Shown: positions 16,634-25,663, numbered from the stretch's first letter. The stretch is 64,000 nt of DNA from Bog-473 sp035552395 (GCA_035552395.1 DASZLL010000006.1:1-64000); one strand, 5' to 3'. A program made the numbers and translations. The notes: generated by a model not told the origin, from the letters alone.

Positions 16634-18099
16634 GCGAGATCCTCGGGCCCAAAGGCAATCGAACCGACGATCACCTCGGCCTCCGCGATCAACGCGGGAT
16701 GCGACTCCCTCGCCACGACGGAAGGAGCGGTGCGCCGGGGGATCAGGAGCGCGGCCAGCGCGGCGACGACCAACCCCGCCCCACTGACTGCGAACGCCAG
16801 GACGTAGCCGCGCTCCTTCGGGAAGCCGTCGGATAGCAGTCCGCTGAGGACGAGGCTGGTGGCGATCCCGCTACCCAACGCAGCGCCGATGTTGCGGATG
16901 TTGGTGTTCATTCCCGTGGCGACGCCTGTCTGTTCGGCCGGTACGGCGTCAATGATCAAGTTCGCCATGCTGGCGAACCCGAGCGCAATCCCGATCCCGA
17001 GCAATCCCGTGGCGACGTACATGGTCCACTCCTGGCTGTGGGCGACTACCAGGACGACGTAGCTCGTGGCCGCAAAGAGCGACCCTGCGAACAACACCAT
17101 CTTCGAGCCGACGAGCAGCGACAAGCGACCGGTCATCGGCGCCACAATTGCCATCGCCACGGCAAAAGGCAGGAGGTAAAGGCCTGACTGGGTCACCGAG
17201 GCCCCGAATCCGTACCCCACCTTCGTCGGCGTCTGGGTGAACTGGGGTAGGACAATGAACATCGCGAACATGCCGAACCCGAAGAGCAACGCGGCAAGGT
17301 TGGTGCTCCACACCGCGGGGATACGCATCATCTTCATGTCGACCAGCGGCGAGCCCGAGCGGTTCTCAGAGACAACCCAGAGCACAAGGAGCACCACGGT
17401 GGCGCCGAGCAGGCCGAGAACCGAAGTACTCCCCCATCCCCAAGTCGGCGCGTAGGAGATGGCGAGCAGACCGGTCACGAGCCAGCCCGACATCAGACCC
17501 GCGCCGAGCCAGTTGATGCGACCTGGCGCCCTTACCGGCGACTCGGGGATGAACATGAAGGTAGCGATCGTCGCGGCCAGCGACATGATCAGAGGGATCC
17601 AGAAGAGCCAGTGGTAGTTGAGGTGCACCAGGATGGGACCGGCCAGCACGATGCCGGCGCCCGCGCCGGCGCCGAGGATGGCCGACATGACGCCGATGGC
17701 GCCGGCTACTCGCTCAGCGGGGAACTCGTCGCGAATGATGCCAAACGCGAGCGGAAACACGGCCCCGCCCGCGCCCTGTATCACGCGACCGACCAGCATC
17801 ACCGGCAGGGTTGTGGCCAGCGCGCTGATGAGTGACCCGACGCAGAGGGCGACGAGGACGGCCACGATGATGCGCTCCTTGCCCACCATGTCGCCGATTC
17901 GGCCCAGGATCGGCGTCGCGATGGCAGCACTGAGCAGATAGGCGGTCAACAGCCAACTGGCCCCGCTCTCCGACGTGTGCAAAGTGTGCTCTAGCTGGGG
18001 TATGGCGGGGATGACCAACGACTGCAGCAGGCTGAAGGCCAGAGCGGCTGTGGCAAGGACCGCAAAGGTCAGTCGGTAGTTGGTGTGGTGGCGGGACAT
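16630..18099 (-). CDS. MFS drug-efflux transporter (DHA2 type)
   Basis: A proton-driven exporter with about 14 predicted membrane helices. Helix 1 is FAVLATAALAFSLLQSLVIP, the MFS motif A appears as GRIGDMVGKERI, and the exporter motif C region reads GVMSAILGAGAGAGIVLAGP. I prefer the ATG at 18099 (489 residues) to the GTG at 18111, because the operator palindrome ends only four bases before the latter. Co-transcribed with the TetR regulator behind it. The substrate cannot be inferred. Confidence 0.87.
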   Translation of the reverse strand: MSRHHTNYRLTFAVLATAALAFSLLQSLVIPAIPQLEHTLHTSESGASWLLTAYLLSAAIATPILGRIGDMVGKERIIVAVLVALCVGSLISALATTLPVMLVGRVIQGAGGAVFPLAFGIIRDEFPAERVAGAIGVMSAILGAGAGAGIVLAGPILVHLNYHWLFWIPLIMSLAATIATFMFIPESPVRAPGRINWLGAGLMSGWLVTGLLAISYAPTWGWGSTSVLGLLGATVVLLVLWVVSENRSGSPLVDMKMMRIPAVWSTNLAALLFGFGMFAMFIVLPQFTQTPTKVGYGFGASVTQSGLYLLPFAVAMAIVAPMTGRLSLLVGSKMVLFAGSLFAATSYVVLVVAHSQEWTMYVATGLLGIGIALGFASMANLIIDAVPAEQTGVATGMNTNIRNIGAALGSGIATSLVLSGLLSDGFPKERGYVLAFAVSGAGLVVAALAALLIPRRTAPSVVARESHPALIAEAEVIVGSIAFGPEDLA

Positions 18100-18114
18100 T
18101 GGTGGGTTCACCCT

Positions 18115-18139
18115 TAAACGGAATCCGCAGTTCCGTTTA
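18115..18139. promoter_or_regulatory. Perfect inverted repeat, TetR operator candidate
   Basis: TAAACGGAA and TTCCGTTTA form a perfect nine-base inverted repeat around a seven-base centre, directly upstream of the MFS-TetR operon. A related half-site, TTCCGTTAGC, lies about 75 bases further upstream. Size and position fit a TetR dimer site. Confidence 0.7.
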
Positions 18140-18374
18140 CGTTAGCAAAGCGGTCGAGACTCGGGCGCACCTCGTCCTTGCCAAACCTGGGTTCTCGGGG
18201 AATCATGTGAGGCGTATGAAGTTCCGTTAGCACTGACTCGACCTTCGTCCGCAAGCGCGTACGGCGCCCGCAGCCCAGCGGCGTGCGCCCCGCCGCCTCC
18301 GGTACCCCCAGTTCGCTCGTGGGCCTCCTCGCCCGCTCGGTCCCCATCCGGTCCGAGCGAGAGGAGCACCCACG

Positions 18375-19115
18375 GTGCCATCCAGATCCCGCGCGCCTTT
18401 CGTCGCGCTCACCACCTTGTTGCACAACAGGTTCCCGTCCATCGTCGACCCGTCGAAGACGATCCTTGGCGGCCATGTCCTCGTCGACGGCGCGCCCGTC
18501 ACCAACCCACGATCCCGCGTCCGCACCACCTCGTCCGTCCGGGTCCTCGCACCGAAGCCATTGCGCGGCGCACTGAAGCTCCGCGGCGCGCTACGCGAGC
18601 TGCACCTCTCGGTCAACGGGATGGTGGCACTCGATCTCGGGGCCGCAGCCGGAGGTTTCACCCAGGCCCTGCTCGAGGCGGGCGCGGCGCGCGTCTATGC
18701 CGTCGATGCCGGCTCCGGACAGCTGCGTGGCTGGTTGCGTGCCGACCCGCGGGTCGTCGATCTCGAGCGCACAAACTTGGCCGACGTCGGCCCGGACCTG
18801 GTGCACGAACCGGTCGATCTGGTCACGATCGACCTCTCCTATCTCGCGCTGGCCGACGCGTTGCCCCAGATCGACCCCGCGGTCCTGGCGCCCGCGGCGA
18901 CGGTCCTGGCGCTGGTCAAACCCACGTACGAGCTGCGCGCGGGCGCGCTGGCCGCGGACCCCCAATCGGTGGCCGATGCGATCGAGAAGGTTTCGCAGAC
19001 CGTGATCCGGCTGGGGTGGTCGGTGACGGCGACGGTCCCGTCGTGCCTCAGGGGATCTCGGGGTGCCACAGAGGTTTTCATGCAGACGACCCCAAGGCCG
19101 CGCCAAATCGATTGA
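18375..19115 (+). CDS. tlyA: TlyA family rRNA 2'-O-methyltransferase
   Basis: A 246-residue protein with an N-terminal S4-type RNA-binding domain (ILGGHVLVDGAPVTNPRSRV) and a FtsJ/RrmJ-type methyltransferase domain with SAM motif VALDLGAAAGGFTQALLEAGA and VDLVTIDLSYLAL. TlyA methylates ribose in 16S and 23S rRNA in mycobacteria. The N-terminus (FVALTTLLHNRFPSIVDPSK) lacks the usual 'RLD..LV.RGLA.SR' start of TlyA, so the S4 domain looks diverged. It is not linked to recN or nadK as in some actinobacteria. Confidence 0.85.
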   Translation: MPSRSRAPFVALTTLLHNRFPSIVDPSKTILGGHVLVDGAPVTNPRSRVRTTSSVRVLAPKPLRGALKLRGALRELHLSVNGMVALDLGAAAGGFTQALLEAGAARVYAVDAGSGQLRGWLRADPRVVDLERTNLADVGPDLVHEPVDLVTIDLSYLALADALPQIDPAVLAPAATVLALVKPTYELRAGALAADPQSVADAIEKVSQTVIRLGWSVTATVPSCLRGSRGATEVFMQTTPRPRQID

Positions 19116-19202
19116 TCGGCGTCGCCCGGGGTACGTGAAGAGGGGGCGAGGGAAGGGACCGGCGCCGTGGACGGTGGTCCCGCCCGAACGAAAGGAACCT
19201 CC

Positions 19203-19667
19203 GTGTCGACAAAGAGCATTCCCATCAAGGTGGCCAGCCCACTGGTCGCATCCATCTTCATCGTTGCTGGGCTTGACGCCGCATTGCACCCCGAGAACAA
19301 GGTCAAGAAGGCCGAAGCGGTCACCAAGCCGATCGCTCAGCGCGTCACGGTCCTGCCTGACGACACCGAGGCCCTGGTGCGGATGAACGGAGCGACACAG
19401 GTTGCGGCAGGCACACTGCTCGCACTCGGCACCTTGCGCCGGCTGGCCGCCACCGTCCTCATGGGCTCACTGATCCCGACCACATTGGCGGGACACCGTT
19501 TCTGGGAAGAGTTGGACGAGGACGCCCGCAAGGCGCAGATGGTCCAGCTGGCGAAGAACCTTGGCCTCTTTGGTGGTCTCCTGCTGCTTGCGACGTCCGC
19601 CGGGACCGCGCCGCGCGCCTCAACGCACCGGGACGGCGGGAGGTTCCGGTTCCGACGCGCCAAGTGA
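19203..19667 (+). CDS. DoxX family membrane protein
   Basis: About 154 residues with four hydrophobic segments, a DoxX-like four-helix membrane protein (LVASIFIVAGLDAALHPE; MNGATQVAAGTLLALGTLRR; ATVLMGSLIPTTLAGHRFWE; NLGLFGGLLLLAT). The start is GTG 19203 with AAAGGAA five bases before it. DoxX relatives are tied to redox stress or carotenoid-like functions, but the role here is unknown. Its stop overlaps the start of the mscS-like gene (GTGA). Confidence 0.78.
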   Translation: MSTKSIPIKVASPLVASIFIVAGLDAALHPENKVKKAEAVTKPIAQRVTVLPDDTEALVRMNGATQVAAGTLLALGTLRRLAATVLMGSLIPTTLAGHRFWEELDEDARKAQMVQLAKNLGLFGGLLLLATSAGTAPRASTHRDGGRFRFRRAK

Positions 19668-20389
19668 GACTGCGGCACGACCGGCGCGTCTCGGTTGTGG
19701 ACCCGACGCGCGAGTTGGTCCGCCGACCGAGGTTTCGTCGCGCCATCACGACGGGCTTCGGCGCCGTTCTCGCGTTGGTGGTCGGAACGTCCGTGCCCCG
19801 GCACGCGCACACGATCGCGGGACGGCTGTCTCTCGACGTCCCGGCGGTCGTCTTCCTGGTGCTGGTCGTTACGTGCGCCCGCTCGACTGCATCGGAGCTC
19901 GACGATCTCGCACGCTGGCGAGGCGGACAGACCGCCGGTGCGGCGCTGCGCATGCTGGTCACCGGCTTCGGGTATCTCGTTGCGGTCATCGGAACCCTCT
20001 CCCTGTTGTCGGTGCCGGTCGGTCACCTCCTCTTGGGAGGCGCCATTGCGGGTGTGGTCCTCGGCATCGCCGCCCAACAGAGCTTGGGCAACGTCTTCGC
20101 CGGGCTCGTGCTGCTCATGGCTCGGCCGTTCGCGGTGGGCAACCACATCCGTGTGCGCTCGGGCTCGTTGGGAGGCGAGTTCTACGGCACGGTGACCTCC
20201 ATGACCCTCACCTACGTCTCCCTCCTCACCGAGCATGGCCTGCTCAAGGTGCCGAACTCATCGTTGTTGGCCGCCGCCGTGGGACCGTGGCCGCGTCCCG
20301 AACGCCGGGAGAACAGCGAGAGGTTGGTCACGGTCGGAGCCGGCCGCGTCGACGAGACTTCCAAGGTCGCAACGCCGCCGCGGCCCTAG
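19664..20389 (+). CDS. Small-conductance mechanosensitive channel (MscS) family
   Basis: A 241-residue MscS-like protein. Three membrane segments precede the MscS pore signature, seen as GAIAGVVLGIAAQQSLGNVF, followed by AGLVLLMARPFAVGNHIRV and the beta domain YGTVTSMTLTYVSLLTEHG with VPNSSLL. The C-terminal vestibule domain is short compared with E. coli MscS. It would release solutes during osmotic down-shock. GTG start overlapping the DoxX gene. Confidence 0.85.
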   Translation: MRLRHDRRVSVVDPTRELVRRPRFRRAITTGFGAVLALVVGTSVPRHAHTIAGRLSLDVPAVVFLVLVVTCARSTASELDDLARWRGGQTAGAALRMLVTGFGYLVAVIGTLSLLSVPVGHLLLGGAIAGVVLGIAAQQSLGNVFAGLVLLMARPFAVGNHIRVRSGSLGGEFYGTVTSMTLTYVSLLTEHGLLKVPNSSLLAAAVGPWPRPERRENSERLVTVGAGRVDETSKVATPPRP

Positions 20390-20424
20390 CCTCGAACGGG
20401 AATCGGCCGCGCCTTGGGCATCGC

Positions 20425-22101
20425 TCAAAGGTCGTAGGTCTCGCCCCGGGAGCGGTGGATGGTGAAAAACGACACCACCGCGCCGGCCAAGATCAGGCAG
20501 CCCGAGAGCAGGAGCGCCTCGTGCAGGCCCGAGCCGAAGGCGTCGTAGGCGGCGTTGATCACCTTCTTCGCGATCTGCGCGACGGCCGCGTTCTTGGAAT
20601 GCTCGGCGCTGCTCGCCGCGCCGCCGCTCGTGCCGCCCGTCTGGATGGCGTGCTCGACCAGGCTCTGGAAGTTGGGCGGGATCCCGATCGCCTTCAGGCG
20701 GGCAGCCAGGTCCCCGGTCAGCTTGGCGTTCACGATGGCGCCGAGGATCGCGACACCGAAGACGGCGCCCATCTCGCGGCTCGTGTTGGTCGCCGACGCC
20801 GCCATGCCGGAACGCTCGGGCGGGACCACCGTGAGCGGCACCGAGGTGACGGGCACGAGCAGCATCCCGATGCCGATGCCGGCGATTGGCAGGGCCCAGC
20901 CCAAGGTCCCGAACCCAATCGTCGGGTCGAGCACCGCGTTCGCGATGAGGATGCCCCCGCCCGCCAAGAGACAGCCGATCGTCATGGGCCAGCGCGGCCC
21001 GATGCGAGCCACCAGGGGTCCGGTCAGGCCCGACACGATGATGAGACCGGCGGCCATCGGCAAGAAGTCGATCGCCGTCTGATAGGCCGACGCGTTCGCG
21101 ACCACCTGCAGATAGAGGGCCGTGAAGAAGAAGATGGAGAACGTCCCGAAGTACGCGGCGAACGCGACGAAGGTCGCTCCGCTGAACGGCGGTCGCCGGA
21201 ACAGCGAAAGATCGAGCATCGGGCTCTTGACCCGGTGCTCGGTGATGACGAAAGCGACGCCCGAAACGCCGCACAGGACGAAGAGTGCGACGATCCAGCC
21301 GCTCAGGTAGCCGGACTGTTCGCCCTGGATCACCGCAAACGACATGCAGGCCAAGAAAGCTGCGCCAAAGAAGAACCCGGCCCCGTCGATCCGCCGACCC
21401 TGCCGGTCCGCGGATTCGGGCACCGCCACGGCAGCGAGCACGAAGGCGACCAGACCGAACCCCAGGTTGAACCAGAAGATCGCCCGCCAGCTGGAGAATC
21501 CCACCAAGGCACCGCCGATCACAGGCCCGAGGGCGAGGGCGAGGCCCGAGATCGCAGCCCAGACGCCCAGCGCATCGGCGCGGGTCTCCCGGTCGGGGTA
21601 GACGTGGCGGATGATCGAGAGGGTCCCGGGCTCGCTGGCCGCGGCGCCGACGCCCATGATGACGCGACCGGCGATGAGCCAGTCGACGTTGGAAGCCGTG
21701 GCCGCCACGACCGACCCGGCGCAGAACACTGCAACGCCTGCCAGCATGATGCGCTTGCGCCCGAGGAGGTCACCCAACATCCCCGCCGCCAGCATGAAGC
21801 TGGCGAAGGTCAGGGCATAGCCGTTGACCACCCACTGCAACGAGGTGACGCCCGCGTGCAGGTCGCTCTGCACGTTGGCGAGACCGACGCTGACAACGGT
21901 GTTGTCGAGGAAGGTGAGGAACAGGACCCCGCACAACGTGGCCAGCGCAAGCGCCTGCGCCGCGGAGCCCAACCCGCCCTTCTTGATAGCGAAGCCAGGG
22001 GGCGCACCATCGGAGCCGTTGCCTGCGGGGGATGGCGTCGCCAGCGCCCGCCCTTCACCCGCACCTGCCGCCGGGTGAGCTGCGTCGCTCCGCATATGCA
22101 T
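20425..22101 (-). CDS. MFS transporter, EmrB/QacA (14-helix DHA2) type
   Basis: A 558-residue drug:H+ antiporter. Helix 1 carries FLTFLDNTVVSVGLANVQSD, motif A reads GMLGDLLGRKRIMLAG and motif C VWAAISGLALALGPVIGGAL, all standard for EmrB/QacA transporters. An extra soluble loop at about residues 480-520 is rich in Gly, Ala and Ser. The gene is single and transcribed away from the flavin reductase gene; no dedicated regulator is adjacent. Start at ATG 22101 or two codons later. Confidence 0.88.
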   Translation of the reverse strand: MHMRSDAAHPAAGAGEGRALATPSPAGNGSDGAPPGFAIKKGGLGSAAQALALATLCGVLFLTFLDNTVVSVGLANVQSDLHAGVTSLQWVVNGYALTFASFMLAAGMLGDLLGRKRIMLAGVAVFCAGSVVAATASNVDWLIAGRVIMGVGAAASEPGTLSIIRHVYPDRETRADALGVWAAISGLALALGPVIGGALVGFSSWRAIFWFNLGFGLVAFVLAAVAVPESADRQGRRIDGAGFFFGAAFLACMSFAVIQGEQSGYLSGWIVALFVLCGVSGVAFVITEHRVKSPMLDLSLFRRPPFSGATFVAFAAYFGTFSIFFFTALYLQVVANASAYQTAIDFLPMAAGLIIVSGLTGPLVARIGPRWPMTIGCLLAGGGILIANAVLDPTIGFGTLGWALPIAGIGIGMLLVPVTSVPLTVVPPERSGMAASATNTSREMGAVFGVAILGAIVNAKLTGDLAARLKAIGIPPNFQSLVEHAIQTGGTSGGAASSAEHSKNAAVAQIAKKVINAAYDAFGSGLHEALLLSGCLILAGAVVSFFTIHRSRGETYDL

Positions 22102-22269
22102 AGGAGTTTTGCGTACCCGTCAAGGGGGTAGTGGAACCATCACGGGGTGCCGCCCGGTGGGATCGACGAGGGTTCTCCGGGGTCCACTCGGGTGCCGCAC
22201 CCCTCCGAAGTGCAGGCGTGCCAGGCGTGGAGGCGATGATGCCCAAGGGCTTACTGTCGCGTGTGCCCC

Positions 22270-22770
22270 ATGGGTGACTCGGCAGGCGACCTGGCGCCGT
22301 TCTTCGCACGGGTGGACTACCCGTACTACGTCGTGACGGTGCGGGCGCCCGACGATGAGATGAGCGGATGTGTCGCGGGCTTCGTGACCCAGTGCAGCAT
22401 CGACCCGCCGAACTTCGTCGCCTGCATCTCCAGGCTGAACCACACGCTGGGAGTAGCGGCGCGGTCCTCCGCCATGGGCCTGCACCTGCTGGGCGACGAC
22501 CAGTTCGGGTTGGCCCGGCTCTTCGGTGAGGAGACGGGCGACGTGGTCGATAAGTTCGCCGCGGCTGACTGGAGGCTCGGGACGACGGGAGCGCCCCTGT
22601 TGGCCGAGGTCGCCGTCGCAGTGGAGGGCACCATCCTCGGGCACTTCTCGGTCGGTGACCACGAGGCCTTTCTCGTTCGCGCCACCCGCGCCGTGGCGGG
22701 CCCGGGCAACGGACTGCTCACCCGTCGCACGAGCCCGCCGCTGCACCCCGGCCATCCCGCCTCGACGTAG
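22270..22770 (+). CDS. Flavin reductase-like FMN-binding protein
   Basis: About 166 residues with the split-barrel flavin-reductase fold: YYVVTVRAPDDEMSGCVAGF, then VTQCSIDPPNFVACISRLNHT and HLLGDDQFGLARLFGEETGD. Such proteins reduce or bind FMN/FAD, often for a partner monooxygenase, but none lies beside it. I prefer ATG 22270 over the GTG at 22261. Transcribed divergently from the MFS gene, about 170 bases away. Confidence 0.8.
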   Translation: MGDSAGDLAPFFARVDYPYYVVTVRAPDDEMSGCVAGFVTQCSIDPPNFVACISRLNHTLGVAARSSAMGLHLLGDDQFGLARLFGEETGDVVDKFAAADWRLGTTGAPLLAEVAVAVEGTILGHFSVGDHEAFLVRATRAVAGPGNGLLTRRTSPPLHPGHPAST

Positions 22771-22838
22771 TCGCTGCTCTCGGAATTGCCCGCGCGGCAG
22801 CCCGACCAACCACAGTGAACAGGCCGCTGATAACCGCG

Positions 22839-23438
22839 TCAGCCACGGACGCGGTAACGGATGTGTGTGGCTTGCGGTGTGTCGATCACTCGAACGATCT
22901 CCAGCTCGACCCTCGCGGGCAACAGATCGAACAGTGGCCGGCCGCCGCCGAACAACACCGGCACATGGTGGATCTGAAGCTCATCGAGCACGCCCTCCTC
23001 AAGTGCCGTCCGGACCGTGGACGCGCCGCCATGAACCAGCACGTTGCGGTCACCGGCGGCGGCCTTCGCCTGGGCCATTGCGCTGGCGATCCCGTCTTGC
23101 ACATAGGTCACCAATGGGTACTTTGCCGCCGAGGGTCCCGGCGGACGGTGACTGACCACGAAGATTGGGACGCCATGGTGATCACCGCCCCAGTGATCGA
23201 CCTGCTCCACGGTATTGCGACCGGACAGGACCGCACCGGTCATATTGATTTCGTCCAGGAACTGTTTCCCGGTCCCGGACGGGTCAATGGACTTCTCGTT
23301 CGGTCCGGGGTCCGCAGCAAACCCGTACCACTCGTGCAGTCGCATGAAGTCGTCGCCACCGGGATTGTCCGGCCCATCGTTCGGGCCAGCTATATACCCG
23401 TCAACTGACATCGACATGTACAGCACAGACGATGACAT
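22839..23438 (-). CDS. Dihydrofolate reductase family protein (RibD C-terminal fold)
   Basis: A 199-residue NADPH-dependent reductase-like protein related to RibD-C and DHFR: VLYMSMSVDGYIAGPNDGP at the N-terminus, VLSGRNTVEQVDHWGG in the middle, and NVLVHGGASTVRTALEEG, where the cofactor loop lies. Homologues of this subgroup are uncharacterised, so the substrate is unknown. The ATG at 23438 has an almost ideal Shine-Dalgarno sequence (AAAGGAGG), suggesting strong translation. Confidence 0.83.
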   Translation of the reverse strand: MSSSVLYMSMSVDGYIAGPNDGPDNPGGDDFMRLHEWYGFAADPGPNEKSIDPSGTGKQFLDEINMTGAVLSGRNTVEQVDHWGGDHHGVPIFVVSHRPPGPSAAKYPLVTYVQDGIASAMAQAKAAAGDRNVLVHGGASTVRTALEEGVLDELQIHHVPVLFGGGRPLFDLLPARVELEIVRVIDTPQATHIRYRVRG

Positions 23439-23446
23439 GTTGATTA

Positions 23447-23454
23447 CCTCCTTT
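23447..23454 (-). promoter_or_regulatory. Strong ribosome-binding site
   Basis: AAAGGAGG on the minus strand, eight bases before the ATG at 23438. It is the strongest anti-16S match noticed in the window, where most genes have weak sites or overlapping starts, and it fixes the start of the dihydrofolate-reductase-like gene. Confidence 0.75.
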
Positions 23455-23625
23455 CGATTTCGAGTTGCCGAAAGGGATCAACGACCCATCAACCGGGACG
23501 GGTAGGGCGACCGGCAGGACGGCGAGGCAGTGCACGACGATCAGCCCGTGGGCCGCCCGACGTGGAAGCAACGCTGGCCCCGACTCAGGCGGTCACAGGT
23601 CAATGTGCCCTGCTCCTGATGAGAG

Positions 23626-24117
23626 TCAGGTCGCCTGCTCCGCCACCAGCAGCTCGTCGAGCCGGCCGTGCGAGTCGATGATCCCAGCCTCCATGCCGTT
23701 GGCCACGTGCATGTCTCGAGCCTCGACGGTGTTGTGCACCATCGTCGAGACGACCATGGTGCCGCCCTCGACCGGCTCGCAAAGCATGGTTTCAGTCGCC
23801 ACGGCGTCCGGCGCACCGTCCCAGGACCAAGTGCCGACCCGCTTACGCGGCGGCTCCAACTCCAGGAACTCGCCGTGGAAGGCGAACTCGGTGCCGTCGG
23901 GGGCGCGGTGAACGAGCCGCCAGGTGCCGCCGACGCGCAGATCGGCCTCGCAGACGGTGATCTCGAGGTGCCGCGGCCCGTACCAACGGCGCAGGTACTC
24001 CGGCTCGGTGATCGCGCGGAACACGAGCTCCGGCGGCGCCTTGAAGAACCGGCGGATATGAATGACCGGCTCCCCGGGCGGGGTGATGATCTCGGTCGGT
24101 GTGTCAGTCGTGGTCAC
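23626..24117 (-). CDS. SRPBCC (AHSA1-like) domain protein
   Basis: A 163-residue START/AHSA1-type protein: IRRFFKAPPELVFRAITEPE, then RRWYGPRHLEITVCEADLRV and GTWRLVHRAPDGTEFAFHGE. These helix-grip proteins bind hydrophobic ligands. Actinobacteria commonly pair them with an ArsR repressor, as here: its GTG start overlaps the arsR stop (GTGA). The ligand is unknown. Confidence 0.87.
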   Translation of the reverse strand: MTTTDTPTEIITPPGEPVIHIRRFFKAPPELVFRAITEPEYLRRWYGPRHLEITVCEADLRVGGTWRLVHRAPDGTEFAFHGEFLELEPPRKRVGTWSWDGAPDAVATETMLCEPVEGGTMVVSTMVHNTVEARDMHVANGMEAGIIDSHGRLDELLVAEQAT

Positions 24118-24509
24118 GTTGTTCCTCCCGTCGTGTTCCGTGTGCTTGTTTCCTTCGTTCCCTGGAGCTCTTCGAGCAGCTCATCGAGGCGCTCGAAGCT
24201 CTCCTCCCAGAATTCGCGGTACGAGCCGACCCAATCCGAGAGCTGCTTGAGCCGCACGGGCTCCAAGTGACAGAGGCGTTGACGAGCCTGTCGGTGCCGC
24301 GAGATCAGGCCGGCCTCTTCGAGCACGTTGAGGTGCTTGGTGATGGCCGGCTGGCTCATGGGAAACGGCGCTGCCACGTCCATGACACCGGCGTCGCCCT
24401 CGGCCAACCGGGCGAGGATCGCCCGCCGGGTGGGGTCCGACAGGGCGCCGAAGGCCCGATCGAGCTCGTTCCCGGTCATCGCTGCCGAGGCCGTCATCGT
24501 CATAACCAT
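24114..24509 (-). CDS. ArsR family regulator
   Basis: A winged-helix repressor of up to 131 residues: AFGALSDPTRRAILARLAEG, then MSQPAITKHLNVLEEAGLIS and the wing. No metal-binding Cys motif is present, so it belongs to the non-metal ArsR group paired with SRPBCC proteins. The first in-frame ATG (24509) lies inside the palindrome, so the real start may be a later ATG (24503 or further on) or the mRNA may be leaderless. Autoregulation through the palindrome is likely. Confidence 0.88.
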   Translation of the reverse strand: MVMTMTASAAMTGNELDRAFGALSDPTRRAILARLAEGDAGVMDVAAPFPMSQPAITKHLNVLEEAGLISRHRQARQRLCHLEPVRLKQLSDWVGSYREFWEESFERLDELLEELQGTKETSTRNTTGGTT

Positions 24510-24523
24510 ATGGTTATATAACC
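24502..24523. promoter_or_regulatory. Overlapping palindromes at the arsR promoter
   Basis: Two perfect palindromes overlap: ATAACCATATGGTTAT (24502-24517) and GGTTATATAACC (24512-24523). Together they form a tandem GGTTAT/ATAACC array over the arsR start and its probable -10 (TATATA on the minus strand). This fits cooperative binding of the ArsR dimer to its own promoter. Confidence 0.65.
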
Positions 24524-24618
24524 CGCGAGCCGTGTCAACCCCTGACGCGGACGTACCCGCCCCGGAGGAGGTGGGTACGTCAAGAGGCGACCCGAGAGGG
24601 GCCGCGATGCGGCCTACG

Positions 24619-25080
24619 TCAGGCGCCTGTTGGGGCCTCCGGATCGAACGCGAAGGCGAAGGGCTGGGTCAGGCTGATCATGTTCCCCGAGTCGTCGCGC
24701 ATCATCGCCTCGATCCCGTAGGGCCGCTCCGTCGGCTCGGACAGGAACGTGACTCCCTGAGCGGAGAGCTCCTTGTACGTCTGCTGGCAGTCGTCGGTCA
24801 TCATCACGCCGGCACCGATGCCGCCGCTTGCGACCAGGGCGCGCAATTCCTCCGCCTGCTCGGGGGTCCGACCCATGCCGCACGACGACAGCACGATCTG
24901 GAGATCCGGCTGCTCCTTGGGTGACACGGTCAGCCAGCGGAACCCCTGGCCGGCCCCTTCGAAGACCTCGTCGATTGAGATGTCGAAGCGCGCCTCGAAA
25001 CCGAGCTTCTCGGTGTAGAAGGCCTTGGCGGAGTCCTGGTCGAGGACGTAGATGGTCGTGTGCGACATCTGGCGGATCAT
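24619..25080 (-). CDS. VOC family (glyoxalase-like) protein
   Basis: A 153-residue protein of the vicinal oxygen chelate fold: MSHTTIYVLDQDSAKAFYTE, KLGFEARFDISID, and the second half GIEAMMRDDSGNMISLTQPF with a metal-ligand Glu position. Substrate unknown. It lies 42 bases downstream of an AraC regulator, a common actinobacterial pair, and is probably controlled by it. Confidence 0.85.
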   Translation of the reverse strand: MIRQMSHTTIYVLDQDSAKAFYTEKLGFEARFDISIDEVFEGAGQGFRWLTVSPKEQPDLQIVLSSCGMGRTPEQAEELRALVASGGIGAGVMMTDDCQQTYKELSAQGVTFLSEPTERPYGIEAMMRDDSGNMISLTQPFAFAFDPEAPTGA

Positions 25081-25122
25081 GGTCGGTGGGTTCCTTTCCT
25101 GACGTGTGGTGGTGCACGCAGG

Positions 25123-25584
25123 TTAAGACGGCCACCCCTTCGCTGGCTTCTCCGCGCTTGCGCTCTTTGTCCCGACGCCGGGTCGCGGCCGTGACCACTC
25201 CATCATGAAACACCCCGGAATCGGCGGCGCTCCCCCGCGGGCGGCCGCCGCCCGCTGGAACGCACTGGGCGACATGCCCACCAGTTCGGAGAAGCGCGAG
25301 CTGAACGAGCCCAGGCTCGAGAAGCCGACCAGCATGCACACTTCGGTCACGGTCAGGTTGGCCGAGCGGAGCAGATCCTTCGCCCGTTCGACTCGACGAC
25401 GGGTCAGGTAGTTGGCCGGCGTCTCGCCGTAGGCGTCCTTGAAGGTGCGGGCGAAGTGGAACTTGGAGAACCCGGCCTCCGACGCCATCTGGTCGAGGTC
25501 GAGGGGGTCGGCGAAGCGCCGGTCCATCAGGTCGCGGGCGCTCCGTAACGAAGAGATTCGTTCCGCGCCGCTCACTGGGCGCAC
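25123..25584 (-). CDS. AraC family regulator
   Basis: A short AraC-type regulator holding only the two-HTH DNA-binding domain: ARDLMDRRFADPLDLDQMAS, then EAGFSKFHFARTFKDAYGET, and VTEVCMLVGFSSLGSFSSRF for the second HTH. No N-terminal sensor domain is present. The C-terminal 35 residues are not conserved-looking. The start is uncertain between GTG 25584 and GTG 25575. Likely controls the VOC gene behind it. Confidence 0.82.
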   Translation of the reverse strand: MRPVSGAERISSLRSARDLMDRRFADPLDLDQMASEAGFSKFHFARTFKDAYGETPANYLTRRRVERAKDLLRSANLTVTEVCMLVGFSSLGSFSSRFSELVGMSPSAFQRAAAARGGAPPIPGCFMMEWSRPRPGVGTKSASAEKPAKGWPS

Positions 25585-25663
25585 CGTACCGCCCCGGTGC
25601 GCCGGGGGGACGCGCACCGGTGCGGCCGGCGCAGGATTGCCCGCCGATCAGGGTGATCAGGGC

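Noticed and set aside
19561..22131. Very long open frame (856 codons) on the plus strand
   Set aside because: It runs antisense to the MFS gene at 20425-22101 and through the MscS gene; composition is charged and low-complexity, as expected for a mirror frame in high-GC DNA.
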